A stretch of DNA of 64,000 nucleotides from Betaproteobacteria bacterium (GTDB lineage: Bacteria; Pseudomonadota; Gammaproteobacteria; Burkholderiales; Rhodocyclaceae), in contig JAHRYN010000005.1 in the NCBI GenBank assembly GCA_020621405.1, forward strand, positions 124,001-188,000. The letters are read 5' to 3'. Below the pieces are notes generated by a model that saw nothing but the letters and a program-made list of their open reading frames with translations, had not been told where the DNA came from and did no database searches. Position numbers and translations under genes: made by a program. This document shows positions 53,954 to 63,047 of this stretch, piece by piece; the stretch's first letter is position 1; each line of letters opens with the position of its first letter.

Positions 53954-54340
53954 ATGCGTCATCGTAACGGTCTCAGAAAACTCAACCGCACCAGTTCGCA
54001 TCGCGAAGCGATGTTCCGCAACATGGCCGTGTCGCTTCTGCGTCACGAAGCCATCAAGACAACCGTGCCGAAGGCCAAGGAACTGCGGCGTGTTGTCGAG
54101 CCGCTGATCAATCTCGGCAAGACGCCGAACCTGTCGAATCGTCGCCTTGCGTTTTCGCGTCTGCGTGACCGCGAAGTCGTGTGCAAGATTTTCGATGTGC
54201 TTGGTCCGCGTTACGCGACCCGCAATGGTGGTTATCTGAGCATTCTGAAGATGGGTTTCCGCGTCGGTGACAATGCTCCGATGGCTTACGTCCAGCTGAT
54301 GGATCGTCCGGACGACGCTGGTGACGCCGCAGCTGAATAA
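53954..54340 (+). CDS. rplQ: 50S ribosomal protein L17
   Basis: 128 residues from ATG 53954 with GGAG nine bases upstream; the frame extends back into the leader. [20 protein letters not shown] is diagnostic. Last gene of the ribosomal cluster, closed by a strong terminator. Confidence 0.98.
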   Translation: MRHRNGLRKLNRTSSHREAMFRNMAVSLLRHEAIKTTVPKAKELRRVVEPLINLGKTPNLSNRRLAFSRLRDREVVCKIFDVLGPRYATRNGGYLSILKMGFRVGDNAPMAYVQLMDRPDDAGDAAAE

Positions 54341-54364
54341 GGCTGAGTATTCAGCAATAAAAAA

Positions 54365-54386
54365 GCCCCGCAAGCGGGGCTTTTTT
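54365..54386 (+). terminator. Rho-independent terminator after rplQ
   Basis: GCCCCG and CGGGGC form a tight stem with a CAAG loop, preceded by a run of A and followed by TTTTTT. The A and T runs make it work in both directions, so it may also end the cysH transcript coming from the right. The remaining 106 bases to cysH hold nothing I recognise. Confidence 0.9.
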
Positions 54387-54492
54387 ATTGCCTCTACAGA
54401 ACACACCAGCTCCGATTCTTGGCAGGTACTGCGGTGATTGCATCCCGGTTCGGGATTCGTGGCAGGCAAGGTATGAAAGGCGGCGTCGCCCC

Positions 54493-55221
54493 TCAGTCGG
54501 TCTTGACGTGCAGACCGCACTCCTTGCTTTCGGGGTTCTCCCACCACCAGCGTCCGGCCCGGATGTCCTCGCCTGGAGAAATGGCGCGGGTGCATGGCTG
54601 ACAGCCGATGCTCGGATAAAAGCGCTCATGAAGTTCGTTGTACGGAACGCCGTGGGTATGGATGTAGACCCAAACCTCGCGTTCGGTCCAGTCGGACAAT
54701 GGGTTGAACTTCACAATGCCTCGGCTTTCATCCAGTTCGCGCAGAGGAAGGTCGGCGCGAGTGGCTGATTGCTGGGCCCGCATTCCGGTTACCCAGGCCT
54801 TCTTTCCTGCCAGCGCACGCTCGAGTGGTTCGACCTTGCGCATTGCGCAGCATGCCTTGCGCAACTCGACAGACTCGTAGAACGCGTTAATGCCCTGTTC
54901 AAGCACGTATCGCTCGACTGCTTCATGGCGCGGAAACCACGTGACAGGACGCGCGCCGTAGTGCTTTTCCGCGCGCGCCATGAGGTCATAGGTTTCAGTC
55001 GGAAGCCGGCCGGTATCGAGCGTGAATATCTCTATCGAGATGCCGTGTTGACGGATCAGGTCGGTAAGCACCATGTCTTCGGCACCCATGCTGCTGGCGA
55101 AGGCGATGGGTTGAAATTCCGACGCGGCCCCGGTCAGCAGATCGACGACCGCAGCCGCTTTGCGGGCCACAGTTTCGCGCATCGCATCGGTGATGTTCGG
55201 ATGGATAAGCGGGTTGCTCAT
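54493..55221 (-). CDS. cysH: Assimilatory adenylylsulfate (APS) reductase
   Basis: 242 residues. It reduces adenylylsulfate to sulfite with thioredoxin. The cysteine pairs C124-C125 (RKACCAMRK) and C207-C210 (SIGCQPCTR) are the 4Fe-4S ligands that separate APS reductases from the PAPS-specific E. coli enzyme; C235 in ECGLH is the catalytic cysteine. SSMGAEDMVLTD forms the nucleotide loop. ATG overlaps the DUF934 stop, and the gene is the last of the cysI-DUF934-cysH unit. No APS kinase is expected for this route. Confidence 0.94.
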   Translation of the reverse strand: MSNPLIHPNITDAMRETVARKAAAVVDLLTGAASEFQPIAFASSMGAEDMVLTDLIRQHGISIEIFTLDTGRLPTETYDLMARAEKHYGARPVTWFPRHEAVERYVLEQGINAFYESVELRKACCAMRKVEPLERALAGKKAWVTGMRAQQSATRADLPLRELDESRGIVKFNPLSDWTEREVWVYIHTHGVPYNELHERFYPSIGCQPCTRAISPGEDIRAGRWWWENPESKECGLHVKTD

Positions 55222-55832
55222 GCAGGCGCTCCGAGCCCGACCCGACGGCGGAAAACAGGCGGCAGTCCGTCGGTCGAGGTCTGGTACGGTGTCGTGAAGT
55301 CGCGCAGGGCGGCAATGCAGCGCTCCGGCTTCTGATCGGCACGCAGCAGATAGGCGTCAAAGCCGCAGCGATGAAAGAAGAACATCTGGTCACGCAGCAC
55401 GTCGCCAAGTGCACGCAGTTCATTGCGATAGCCATAGCGTGTGCGCAGCAGGAATGCAGTCGAGAAGCCGCGACCGTCGATGAATTTCGGAAAGTTCACG
55501 CCAATCACCGGCAGCCGGTTAAGGTTGTCGCCAAGACTTTCCGCAAGTTCGGCCGGCTCTTCGTGACTGTCGAGCCATACGCCGATCTCGCCTGCGTCGG
55601 CGCGAACTGCAAGTTCATCCCGTCGCTTCAGCCATACGGAAAGCGGTAACAGCACCTTGCCGGCAGGTACCTCGCATGCCGCAATCACGTCTTCCGGCGC
55701 AGCAGGCTCACCGGTCAGCTTGAACAGCACAACTTTGCCGGCCGACTTGCGTACCGGTTCGGAGGATTCCGGCAGTCGTACCCACGTCCAGTCGTCCGCC
55801 ACCAGCGCGTTGCCGCGTATCAGATCAGCCAT
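55218..55832 (-). CDS. DUF934 protein of the sulfite-reduction operon
   Basis: 204 residues from ATG 55832, which overlaps the end of the sulfite reductase gene by eight bases; upstream frame is inside that gene. The DUF934 landmarks are GEIGVWLDSHEEPAELAESL, LPVIGVNFPKFIDGRGFSTA, and RDQMFFFHRCGFDAYLLR. The family is almost always coupled to the ferredoxin-type sulfite reductase and APS reductase in betaproteobacteria, and is thought to assist electron supply or assembly; its biochemical role is not established. Confidence 0.9.
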   Translation of the reverse strand: MADLIRGNALVADDWTWVRLPESSEPVRKSAGKVVLFKLTGEPAAPEDVIAACEVPAGKVLLPLSVWLKRRDELAVRADAGEIGVWLDSHEEPAELAESLGDNLNRLPVIGVNFPKFIDGRGFSTAFLLRTRYGYRNELRALGDVLRDQMFFFHRCGFDAYLLRADQKPERCIAALRDFTTPYQTSTDGLPPVFRRRVGLGAPA

Positions 55833-57507
55833 GGGCGGCCTCCGCATTCTTTGTGGTTTCACCGTACACGCGGCTCTTGAACGGAGCCATGCCGACACGG
55901 CGAACCGTGTCGAGGAAACGCTCTTCTGGCGTGCGTGCCTCGACGTAGGTTTCGATCAGCGTCTTCACCACCGCGGGAACTTCCTCGGCAGCAAAGGACG
56001 GTCCGATGACCTCGGCGAGCGAGGTCGTGTTGCCCTGGGCGCCGCCGATCGACACCTGGTACCACTCGGAACCCGCCTTGTCGACACCGAGGATGCCGAT
56101 GTGACCGACGTGGTGATGCCCGCAGGAATTCATGCAGCCGGATATGTTGAGCTCCAGTTCGCCGATGTCGTACAGGTAGTCAAGGTCGTCGAATGCTTCC
56201 TGGATGGCCTGTGCGATCGGAATCGACTTGGCGTTCGCGAGCGAGCAGAAGTCACCGCCCGGGCAGCAGATGATGTCGGTCAGCAGCCCGATGTTGGGGG
56301 TTGCCAGACCGTGGCTGCGGGCTTCCTGCCAAAGCCGGTGAAGGTCAGCAAGTGCGACATCCGAAAGCACGACATTCTGTTCGTGGGTGACGCGCAGTTC
56401 GCCGAAGCTGTAACGGTCGGCCATGTCGGCTACCGCATCCATCTGGTCGGACGTGATGTCACCCGGCGCCACGCCGGTGGGCTTCAGCGACAGGGTCACG
56501 GAACGGTAGCCCGGACGCTTGTGTGCTCGCACGCAGCGCGACACCCAGCGGGCGAAGGCCTTGTCGGCGGCGACAGCGGCATCGAATGCGGCATCGGTCG
56601 AAGGGCGCTCAGGCGCATCCGGATCGGTAAATGCCGCGGCCGCGCGGTCGAGTTCCGCCTGCGTCACGGTGGCGATGCCGTCGCGCTCGAGTTGCCATTC
56701 GGCATCGACCTGACGTGCGAACTCCTCGGCGCCGATCGCCTTCACCAGTATCTTGATGCGCGCCTTGTACGCATTGTCGCGGCGGCCGTAACGGTTGTAG
56801 ACACGCAGTACCGCATCGAGATAGGTCGGCAGGTGCTTCCACGGCAGGGCGTCGTGAATCACGCTGCCCAGTATCGGTGTACGCCCCATGCCGCCACCGA
56901 CGATGACGCGCACCAGCACTTCGCCTGTCTGGCCACGGTAGAGCTGCAGTCCGACGTCGTGTGCGTAGGTGACGGCGCGGTCTTCCAGCGTGCCGCTGAC
57001 AGCGATCTTGAACTTGCGCGGCAGGAATGCGAATTCCGGGTGAAAGGTCGACCACTGGCGCAGCACTTCGCAGTAGGGGCGCGGATCGACGATTTCGTCC
57101 GGCGCCACGCCGGCAAAGGGGTCGGTCGTGATGTTGCGGATGCAGTTGCCGGAAGTCTGGATCGCGTGCATCTCGACAGTCGCGAGCTCGGCCAGGATGT
57201 CGGCCGTGTCTTCCAGCTTCGGCCAGTTGAACTGCATGTTCTGGCGGGTCGAAAAGTGTCCGTAGCCGCGGTCATAGCGGCGGCCGATCGACGCCAGCTT
57301 GCGCAACTGCGTGCTCGACAGCATGCCGTACGGAACGGCAATGCGCAGCATCGGCGCGTGACGCTGTATGTACAGGCCATTCTGCAGGCGCAGAGGACGG
57401 AATTCGTCGTCTGACAGTTCGCCGGCGAGATTGCGCTGCAACTGGTCGCGATACTGGGCGACGCGCTCGGTGACCAGCGCGCGATCGTAATCGTCGTAGC
57501 GATACAT
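55825..57507 (-). CDS. cysI: Sulfite reductase, ferredoxin-type hemoprotein
   Basis: 560 residues. It reduces sulfite to sulfide with six electrons. Two homologous halves carry the substrate-side basic residues (GHFSTRQNMQFNWP, FGELRVTHEQNVVLS) and the cysteines that hold the 4Fe-4S cluster and siroheme: C415-x5-C421 and C458-x3-C462 (NISGCMNSCGHHHVG). A nitrite reductase of the same fold is possible, but cysH and DUF934 next to it favour sulfite. There is no CysJ flavoprotein gene adjacent. Confidence 0.93.
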   Translation of the reverse strand: MYRYDDYDRALVTERVAQYRDQLQRNLAGELSDDEFRPLRLQNGLYIQRHAPMLRIAVPYGMLSSTQLRKLASIGRRYDRGYGHFSTRQNMQFNWPKLEDTADILAELATVEMHAIQTSGNCIRNITTDPFAGVAPDEIVDPRPYCEVLRQWSTFHPEFAFLPRKFKIAVSGTLEDRAVTYAHDVGLQLYRGQTGEVLVRVIVGGGMGRTPILGSVIHDALPWKHLPTYLDAVLRVYNRYGRRDNAYKARIKILVKAIGAEEFARQVDAEWQLERDGIATVTQAELDRAAAAFTDPDAPERPSTDAAFDAAVAADKAFARWVSRCVRAHKRPGYRSVTLSLKPTGVAPGDITSDQMDAVADMADRYSFGELRVTHEQNVVLSDVALADLHRLWQEARSHGLATPNIGLLTDIICCPGGDFCSLANAKSIPIAQAIQEAFDDLDYLYDIGELELNISGCMNSCGHHHVGHIGILGVDKAGSEWYQVSIGGAQGNTTSLAEVIGPSFAAEEVPAVVKTLIETYVEARTPEERFLDTVRRVGMAPFKSRVYGETTKNAEAAHG

Positions 57508-57563
57508 AAGGTGGTCCGTTCATCGGTTGCCCGACGTCAGCCGGACAACCCGTTTGCCCTCTT

Positions 57564-58349
57564 TCAGCCTAGAAGGTTCAGGCTCAGTTTACCGCCCACG
57601 AAAATCAGCATCGTGGCCAGCATTGGCCGCAACACCCGCTCCGGGATCCGGGCCGCGGCATGACTGCCCAGCGCGATGCCCGGCAGCGAGCCGATGAGCA
57701 GCGCCAGCAGCAGTGTCCAGTCGACATTGCCGAGCCACCAGTGACCGAGTCCGGCGACCAGGGTCAGCGGTACGGCGTGTGCGATGTCACTGCCCACGAT
57801 GCGCACGGCCGACAGCCGCGGGTAAAGAAAAATCAGTGCTGCGCTGCCCAGCGCGCCGGCGCCGACCGACGAGATCGTCACCAGCACTCCGAGAACCACG
57901 CCGGTCGCGATGGTCAGTGAGCTCAGATGTCGTTCGCGGAAGGCCGAAATGCCGGGGCGTTCCGCCCACGCCTGCAGCCGCGCCCGGAACAGCAGCGCGC
58001 ACGCCGTCAGCAGGAGCGCGATGCCGAGCGTACCGCTGATGAGAGACTTGCCGCCATAGGTCGAACCGGAATGTATCGATAACCACCACAGCGTCAGTGC
58101 GGCCGCCGGCACGCTGCCGGCGCCGAGCAGGGTGACGATGCGCCAGACGACCGTATTGTTCCTGCCATGAATCAGCGAGCCGCCGGCCTTGGTCAGCGCG
58201 GCGTAGAGCAGATCGGTGCCCACCGCTACCGCCGGATTGATGCCGAACAACAAGACCAGCAGGGGCGTCATGAGCGACCCGCCGCCCACGCCGGTCAGGC
58301 CGACAATGGCGCCGACGAAGAAGCCTGCAACCGAATAGCCGTAGTCCAT
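57564..58349 (-). CDS. TauE/SafE-family membrane permease
   Basis: 261 residues with about eight hydrophobic helices. The family repeat is seen as VGAIVGLTGVGGGSLMTPLL near the N-terminus and TISSVGAGALGSAALIFLYP in the middle. Members export sulfite or organosulfonates or import sulfur compounds. It sits 56 bases upstream of cysI on the same strand, so it may be the first gene of the same unit; sulfite or sulfate transport is inferred. Confidence 0.85.
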   Translation of the reverse strand: MDYGYSVAGFFVGAIVGLTGVGGGSLMTPLLVLLFGINPAVAVGTDLLYAALTKAGGSLIHGRNNTVVWRIVTLLGAGSVPAAALTLWWLSIHSGSTYGGKSLISGTLGIALLLTACALLFRARLQAWAERPGISAFRERHLSSLTIATGVVLGVLVTISSVGAGALGSAALIFLYPRLSAVRIVGSDIAHAVPLTLVAGLGHWWLGNVDWTLLLALLIGSLPGIALGSHAAARIPERVLRPMLATMLIFVGGKLSLNLLG

Positions 58350-58446
58350 GGATATCTGCTTGCTGAATATGGACCGGCGAGCATAGTCAGCTTCGAAGAT
58401 AATCGGAAGTGCTTTGAAGTAAGATTGAAATGACTGTGAGTGCTAA

Positions 58447-59382
58447 ATGAACCTGCAACAGCTGCGTTACGTCGCTGAAGTCGCTCAGCGCAATCTGAAC
58501 GTATCGGAAGCCGCGCGGGTGCTCCACACCTCGCAGTCCGGTGTGTCCAGGCAGATCAGCCTGCTGGAGGACGAGCTGGGCGTGGATGTGTTCGTGCGCC
58601 AGGGCAAGCGGCTGGTCGCCATCACGCAGCCGGGGCAGGAGGTGCTGGCGATCGCACGCCGCATGCTGCGCGACGTCGGGGCCCTGAAGCAGGTGGGCGA
58701 CGAGTATGCGAGTGGCGAACATGGTCGCCTCACCATCGCAACCACGCACACCCAGGCGCGCTACGTGCTGCCGGGCATCCTGTCCGAATTCATGCGTGCG
58801 CATCCGGACGTCAGGGTGACGCTGCATCAGGGCAATCCAACGCAATGCTGCGAGTACGTGCTGGCCGGTGAGGCGGATCTGGCCATCGCCACCGAAGCGA
58901 TCGACGATTTCGACATGCTGGTCAGCCTGCCCTGCTACCAGTGGAACCGCAGCCTGATTGCACCGCCCGGGCATCCGCTGCTCGACGTGAAGCCGCTGAC
59001 GCTGGAAGCCATCGCCGCCTGGCCGCTGATCACCTACGATTTTTCGTTTACCGGGGGGTCGGCGGTCAACCGTGCATTCGCCGCCAGGGACCTCACGCCC
59101 AATGTAATGCTCAGCGCCATCGACGCCGACATCATCAAGACCTATGTCGCACTCGGACTGGGCGTTGGCATCGTCGCCCAGATGGCATTCGACCCGGAGC
59201 AGGACCGCAATCTGCGCGCTGTCGACTGTGCGCATCTGTTCGAACCGAGCACGACGCGAATCGGCCTGCATCGCAACGCCTGGCTGCGCGGCTACGGCTA
59301 TGCGTTCATCCAGAGCTTCGCCGGTGTGCTGACGCGTGACGTGGTCGACCAGGCGCTCGGGCGGCCGCGGGCCGAGTCATGA
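58447..59382 (+). CDS. cysB: LysR-family regulator CysB
   Basis: 311 residues. MNLQQLRYVAEVAQRNLNVS and the HTH AARVLHTSQSGVSRQISLLE match CysB/Cbl. The effector domain has TTHTQARYVLPGILSEFM (candidate acetylserine/sulfate site) and ITYDFSFTGGSAVNRAF. It is divergent from the permease-cysI-cysH unit across 97 bases, where its binding sites are likely although I could not pick one out. It should activate sulfate assimilation during sulfur limitation. Confidence 0.92.
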   Translation: MNLQQLRYVAEVAQRNLNVSEAARVLHTSQSGVSRQISLLEDELGVDVFVRQGKRLVAITQPGQEVLAIARRMLRDVGALKQVGDEYASGEHGRLTIATTHTQARYVLPGILSEFMRAHPDVRVTLHQGNPTQCCEYVLAGEADLAIATEAIDDFDMLVSLPCYQWNRSLIAPPGHPLLDVKPLTLEAIAAWPLITYDFSFTGGSAVNRAFAARDLTPNVMLSAIDADIIKTYVALGLGVGIVAQMAFDPEQDRNLRAVDCAHLFEPSTTRIGLHRNAWLRGYGYAFIQSFAGVLTRDVVDQALGRPRAES

Positions 59383-59389
59383 GGCGGTA

Positions 59390-60013
59390 ATGTCGAACGG
59401 CGACAGTGTCGGAAATATTTCCACCGGATTGTCCGACATGATCAACGCCGATTCCAACCCGTTCCATCCGCTCCGCCTCGACCGATCTGCCGGCCGGGCC
59501 GACCTTGCCGGCTGCAGCTACATCGCGAGCCGGATGGCCAATGCCAAGGATGGTCGTGCCGTGGTGTACCTGACCGAGGCTGCGCAGCCGGAACATCTTT
59601 ACAAATTCGTCGGTCCGGCACCTCAGGCCGGTGCACTCGCCCATGGCACCCTCTACGTCGCCAGCCTCGGCGCCGAAGGCCATGGCCGCTGGCTGCCGCT
59701 CGTGTTTGCCCGCTACGGCCTGTCGGCGCGTGACGGATACGCATGTGCCGAAGCCATTCTGGCCGATGCCGCGGATGCTGCGCGCCGCGCTGGCGCCTCC
59801 GCGATCCGCGGTCTCTTCGCCCCGCAGACGCGTGCCGACGGCGGCTATCTGATGCTGTGCGACAAGGCCGGTCCAGCGCTGACATGGCGCGAAGCGCTGG
59901 GTGATGCAGCCAGCCTGAGCTTCGCCTGGCACGGTGCACACGACCCGGAAGCGATCGATACAAATATTCACCTTCGCTACGACAGCCGCACCGCTGCGTC
60001 GCTGTGCGCTTGA
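59390..60013 (+). CDS. Small PhoX (DUF839)-like fragment protein
   Basis: 207 residues from ATG 59390, with GAGG a few bases upstream and only seven bases after cysB. Residues about 40-105 contain YIASRMANAKDGRAVVYLTE, PEHLYKFVGPAPQ and the stretch AHGTLYVASLGAEGHGRWLP. These follow the order in PhoX-family alkaline phosphatases (a VVYMGDD / YKFV / GTLYVARF / WLPL series). PhoX proteins are 500-700 residues with a Tat signal; here the signal and most metal-binding parts are missing. It is either a reduced paralogue or a remnant that is still open. Function unknown. Confidence 0.6.
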   Translation: MSNGDSVGNISTGLSDMINADSNPFHPLRLDRSAGRADLAGCSYIASRMANAKDGRAVVYLTEAAQPEHLYKFVGPAPQAGALAHGTLYVASLGAEGHGRWLPLVFARYGLSARDGYACAEAILADAADAARRAGASAIRGLFAPQTRADGGYLMLCDKAGPALTWREALGDAASLSFAWHGAHDPEAIDTNIHLRYDSRTAASLCA

Positions 60014-60119
60014 ACGAATGTAGCGGCCAGTAAGGGAACTGCCGGTGGTGTGACGCGGTTGCGGGAACGGGTATGGCGCGGCGCCTATACTTCAGCGTCC
60101 TGTCGTCAGCCCGTCTCCA

Positions 60120-62915
60120 ATGAAACGTCTTCGCATATCCCTTGTCGCTGCGCTGTTCATAACCGGTCTGTTGTCTGTCTCACCCGCTTCGGCTGCAGAC
60201 GAAGCAGGCCGCTACTATGAAGACGCATTGGTCCGCTTTGAGCGAAAGGATGACGCGGGCGCAATCATCCAGCTGAAAAATGCGCTGAAGGCTGATCCGA
60301 ACCTGCTGGCAGCCCACATGCTCATGGGACGCGCGGCACTGCGCAAGGGCGATTATGCGGCCGCCGAAGTTGCACTGCGTGAAGCCCAGCGTCGTGGCGT
60401 CTCGCGCGCTGAATATATCGTACCGCTGGCCAATTTCCTGCTGACGGTGGGGCGGCAAAAGGAGCTGCTGGAAACATTGCAGCCGAATGACCTGCCGGCC
60501 GGCATCCGGTACGAACTTACCCTGCTGCGCGCGCGTGCATACCTTGAACTCGCGCAGTACCCCTCGGCAATGAATACGGCGAAAGAGGCGCGCGCAATCG
60601 ATCCGGCTGCGGTGTCAGCCCTGGTGCTGCAGGCACGCATTGCACTCGAAGCCGGGCGCAAGGATGAGGCTTCTACGCTGGCCGAACAGGCATCGACCGC
60701 TAGGCCTGACGACAACACGACCTGGGCCATGCGGGCCGCAGTCGCGTATTCCAGCGGCCAGCTTCCCGCGGCACTCGCGCACTATGATCGGGCGCTCAAG
60801 CTGCAGCCGGACAACAGCGAAGCGCTGCTCGGCCGCAGTTCGGTGTTGATGGACATGGGCCGCATGGCCGATGCCAAATCATCCCTGCTTGCGCTGGCGA
60901 AGGCCGACATCACCGAGCCGCGGGCGGCCTACCTTCTGGCCGTAATCGCTGACAAGGACGGCGACAAGGAAGCCTCTCGCAAGCATTTGGCGCAGGTAGT
61001 CGAGTTGATAGACCCGTTGCCGCGGACCGTGCTGACCAGCCGCTCGCACCTTTCGCTGATCGCCGGCCTGTCCCATCTGAGTCTGGGAGGCACTGTCAAG
61101 GCGAAGGAATACTTCGAGCTGCATACGCGGTTCTTCCCGGCGCTCACTGCCGCGCGTAAGCCGCTGGCGGCGATACAGATTGAGCAGGGCGATCCTGCGT
61201 CAGCGATTGTCACGCTCGAGCCCATGCTTCGGGGTACCCGCGACCCGGAGGTGCTGATACTTACGGCGAGCGCCTATACGAAGCTGAAGCGTCATCAGCG
61301 GGCGACCGAACTGCTCGAGGAAGCGGAGAAGCTGGGCAAGTCCCCGGAGTTGCAGACCTCTCTCGGCTTGAGTCTGATCGGTTCCAAGCAGACGGAACTC
61401 GGGCTCGAGCAGCTGCGCGGCGCGTTGAAGCAGGATCCGGGTCAGGCACGGGCCAGCGTTGCGCTCGCGTTGAACGAATTGCGCGAACAGCGGCCGCGAC
61501 GGGCGGTTGATCTGATGGAAGCTGTCGTCAAGCGGGAGCCGGCCAATCTTGCAGCACTTAATCTGCTGGGGGTCGCGCGGGCTGCCGCGGGTGATTATGC
61601 AGGCGCCCGCAAGGCATACGACAAGGCGCTTGCTGCGGACAAAAAGTTCGACAGTGTGAAGCTCAACCTGGTCAAGCTGGATGTGGCAGAAGGTCGGCCA
61701 GATCAGGCACGGGCGCGGCTCGATGCGATGATCAAGGAAAATCCGAATCAGGCTGCGGCACTTTACGAGCGAGCGCAGCTCGATGCCAGCCAGCAGCGTA
61801 TCGCCGACGCGATACGTGGTCTGGAAATACTGCACGAAAAGCAGCGTACCCATGTCGAGGGACAGGTGGCGCTGATCGATCTCTACATGCAGACCGGCGC
61901 GCTCGACAAGGCACTGGAGCTTGCCAAGGACAGCAATTCCGGTCAGCCGGGCTACCTGGCGATCCAGGCCGCACTTGCAAGAGTACAGATCGCACGTGGG
62001 GACCTCGCCGGAGCGCGGTCAACACTGGGTGGTATGACCAGGGCGGCAGAATTCGATGCGGCGGCGCAATACAGGATTGCTCGCCTGCAGATGCAGGCCG
62101 GCAATCCGTCAGGGGCGACCTACAGCCTAGAGAAGGCGTTGCAGGGCGATCCAGGTTTTCTGCCCGCGCGGTTGATGCAGGGCGACATGCTGCTTGCCGA
62201 AGGCGCCATTGACAAGGCAGAGGTGCGGGCCCAGGAATTGATGAAACTGCCGACCGCTCCGGCAGATGCATTCCGGCTGGCAGGCGATGTCGCCGCTGCG
62301 CGCAGCCAGTGGTCGGCGGCGGTTACTCATTACAAGACCGCGTTGTCGCACGGCGCCGGTGTCGACGTGGCCGGGCGGCTTTACGAGGCGTTGCTGCGGT
62401 CGGGCAACAAGGCGCAGGCAAAATCCTCGATTGAGGCCTTGGTCAAGGAGCGTCCGCGCGATCTTTCCATGAAGTTGCTGCTGTCGCAGGTACAGACGGA
62501 AGCCGGGCAGTTGCGGGAGGCAAAGGCGACTCTCGAGGCAGTGCTCAAGGTCAGAGAATCGGCCCCGGTGCTCAACAATCTTGCCAATGTCCAATGGCAG
62601 CTCAAGGATCCTCAAGCGCAGCAGACGGCCGAACGCGCGTATGCGCTTGCACCGGACGACGCGCTCGTCCTCGATACGCTGGGCTGGATTCTGGCCCGCA
62701 AGAATCAACTGGATGCCGGTTTGCGTCACCTCCGGGAGGCGCGTCTGCGAAATCCGGCAAATCCGGAACTCAGGTATCACCTTGCGTGGGCCTTGGCCAA
62801 GACGGGCCGCAAGGCAGAGGCAAGAAAGGAACTTGATGCCGCCTTGCAGCCAGGGGTGTCGTTTCCGGAGATCGATGACGCGCGGGCGCTCAGTACCGAG
62901 CTAAAGGGTGTGTGA
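60120..62915 (+). CDS. prsT: PEP-CTERM system TPR lipoprotein-type protein PrsT
   Basis: 931 residues. A signal peptide (LRISLVAALFITGLLSVSPA, then SAADEAG) is followed by more than 20 TPR units to the C-terminus, for example AYALAPDDALVLDTLGWILA near the end. Length, order and the placement next to a PEP-CTERM gene match PrsT, which accompanies the exosortase/EPS cluster of Gram-negative biofilm formers and is thought to act in the periplasm in export or sorting. The exosortase and EPS genes themselves are not in the window. A TATACT hexamer about 35 bases before the ATG may be a -10. Confidence 0.88.
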   Translation: MKRLRISLVAALFITGLLSVSPASAADEAGRYYEDALVRFERKDDAGAIIQLKNALKADPNLLAAHMLMGRAALRKGDYAAAEVALREAQRRGVSRAEYIVPLANFLLTVGRQKELLETLQPNDLPAGIRYELTLLRARAYLELAQYPSAMNTAKEARAIDPAAVSALVLQARIALEAGRKDEASTLAEQASTARPDDNTTWAMRAAVAYSSGQLPAALAHYDRALKLQPDNSEALLGRSSVLMDMGRMADAKSSLLALAKADITEPRAAYLLAVIADKDGDKEASRKHLAQVVELIDPLPRTVLTSRSHLSLIAGLSHLSLGGTVKAKEYFELHTRFFPALTAARKPLAAIQIEQGDPASAIVTLEPMLRGTRDPEVLILTASAYTKLKRHQRATELLEEAEKLGKSPELQTSLGLSLIGSKQTELGLEQLRGALKQDPGQARASVALALNELREQRPRRAVDLMEAVVKREPANLAALNLLGVARAAAGDYAGARKAYDKALAADKKFDSVKLNLVKLDVAEGRPDQARARLDAMIKENPNQAAALYERAQLDASQQRIADAIRGLEILHEKQRTHVEGQVALIDLYMQTGALDKALELAKDSNSGQPGYLAIQAALARVQIARGDLAGARSTLGGMTRAAEFDAAAQYRIARLQMQAGNPSGATYSLEKALQGDPGFLPARLMQGDMLLAEGAIDKAEVRAQELMKLPTAPADAFRLAGDVAAARSQWSAAVTHYKTALSHGAGVDVAGRLYEALLRSGNKAQAKSSIEALVKERPRDLSMKLLLSQVQTEAGQLREAKATLEAVLKVRESAPVLNNLANVQWQLKDPQAQQTAERAYALAPDDALVLDTLGWILARKNQLDAGLRHLREARLRNPANPELRYHLAWALAKTGRKAEARKELDAALQPGVSFPEIDDARALSTELKGV

Positions 62916-62947
62916 GTGTCGGGTTTATTTACACCACACATTTTTAC

Positions 62948-62960
62948 ATACTTCAAGTAT
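62948..62960. promoter_or_regulatory. 13-bp palindrome upstream of the sigma-54 promoter
   Basis: ATACTT-C-AAGTAT is perfect and lies about 25 bases before the -24 element, in an AT-rich stretch between prsT and the PEP-CTERM gene. It could bind an activator or a bending protein. Confidence 0.45.
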
Positions 62961-62984
62961 TTGTTTTTTATAAAGTTTTAATTC

Positions 62985-63000
62985 TGGCCCGTAATTTGCT
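62985..63000 (+). promoter_or_regulatory. Sigma-54 promoter of the PEP-CTERM gene
   Basis: TGGCCCG-TAAT-TTGCT matches the RpoN consensus (TGGCACG-N4-TTGCT) at all but one position, with the invariant GG and GC exactly ten bases apart. Transcription would start near 63011, leaving a 37-base leader. PEP-CTERM genes under RpoN and the PrsK/PrsR pair are known. Confidence 0.8.
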
Positions 63001-63047
63001 AGTGTTGGCTATCACTCTAGTAAGTCCATGGACATCAAGGAATAGCG

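Noticed and set aside
55657-57414. A 585-residue plus-strand frame opposite the sulfite reductase gene
   Set aside because: Complement shadow; the minus strand carries the siroheme/4Fe-4S cysteines of CysI.
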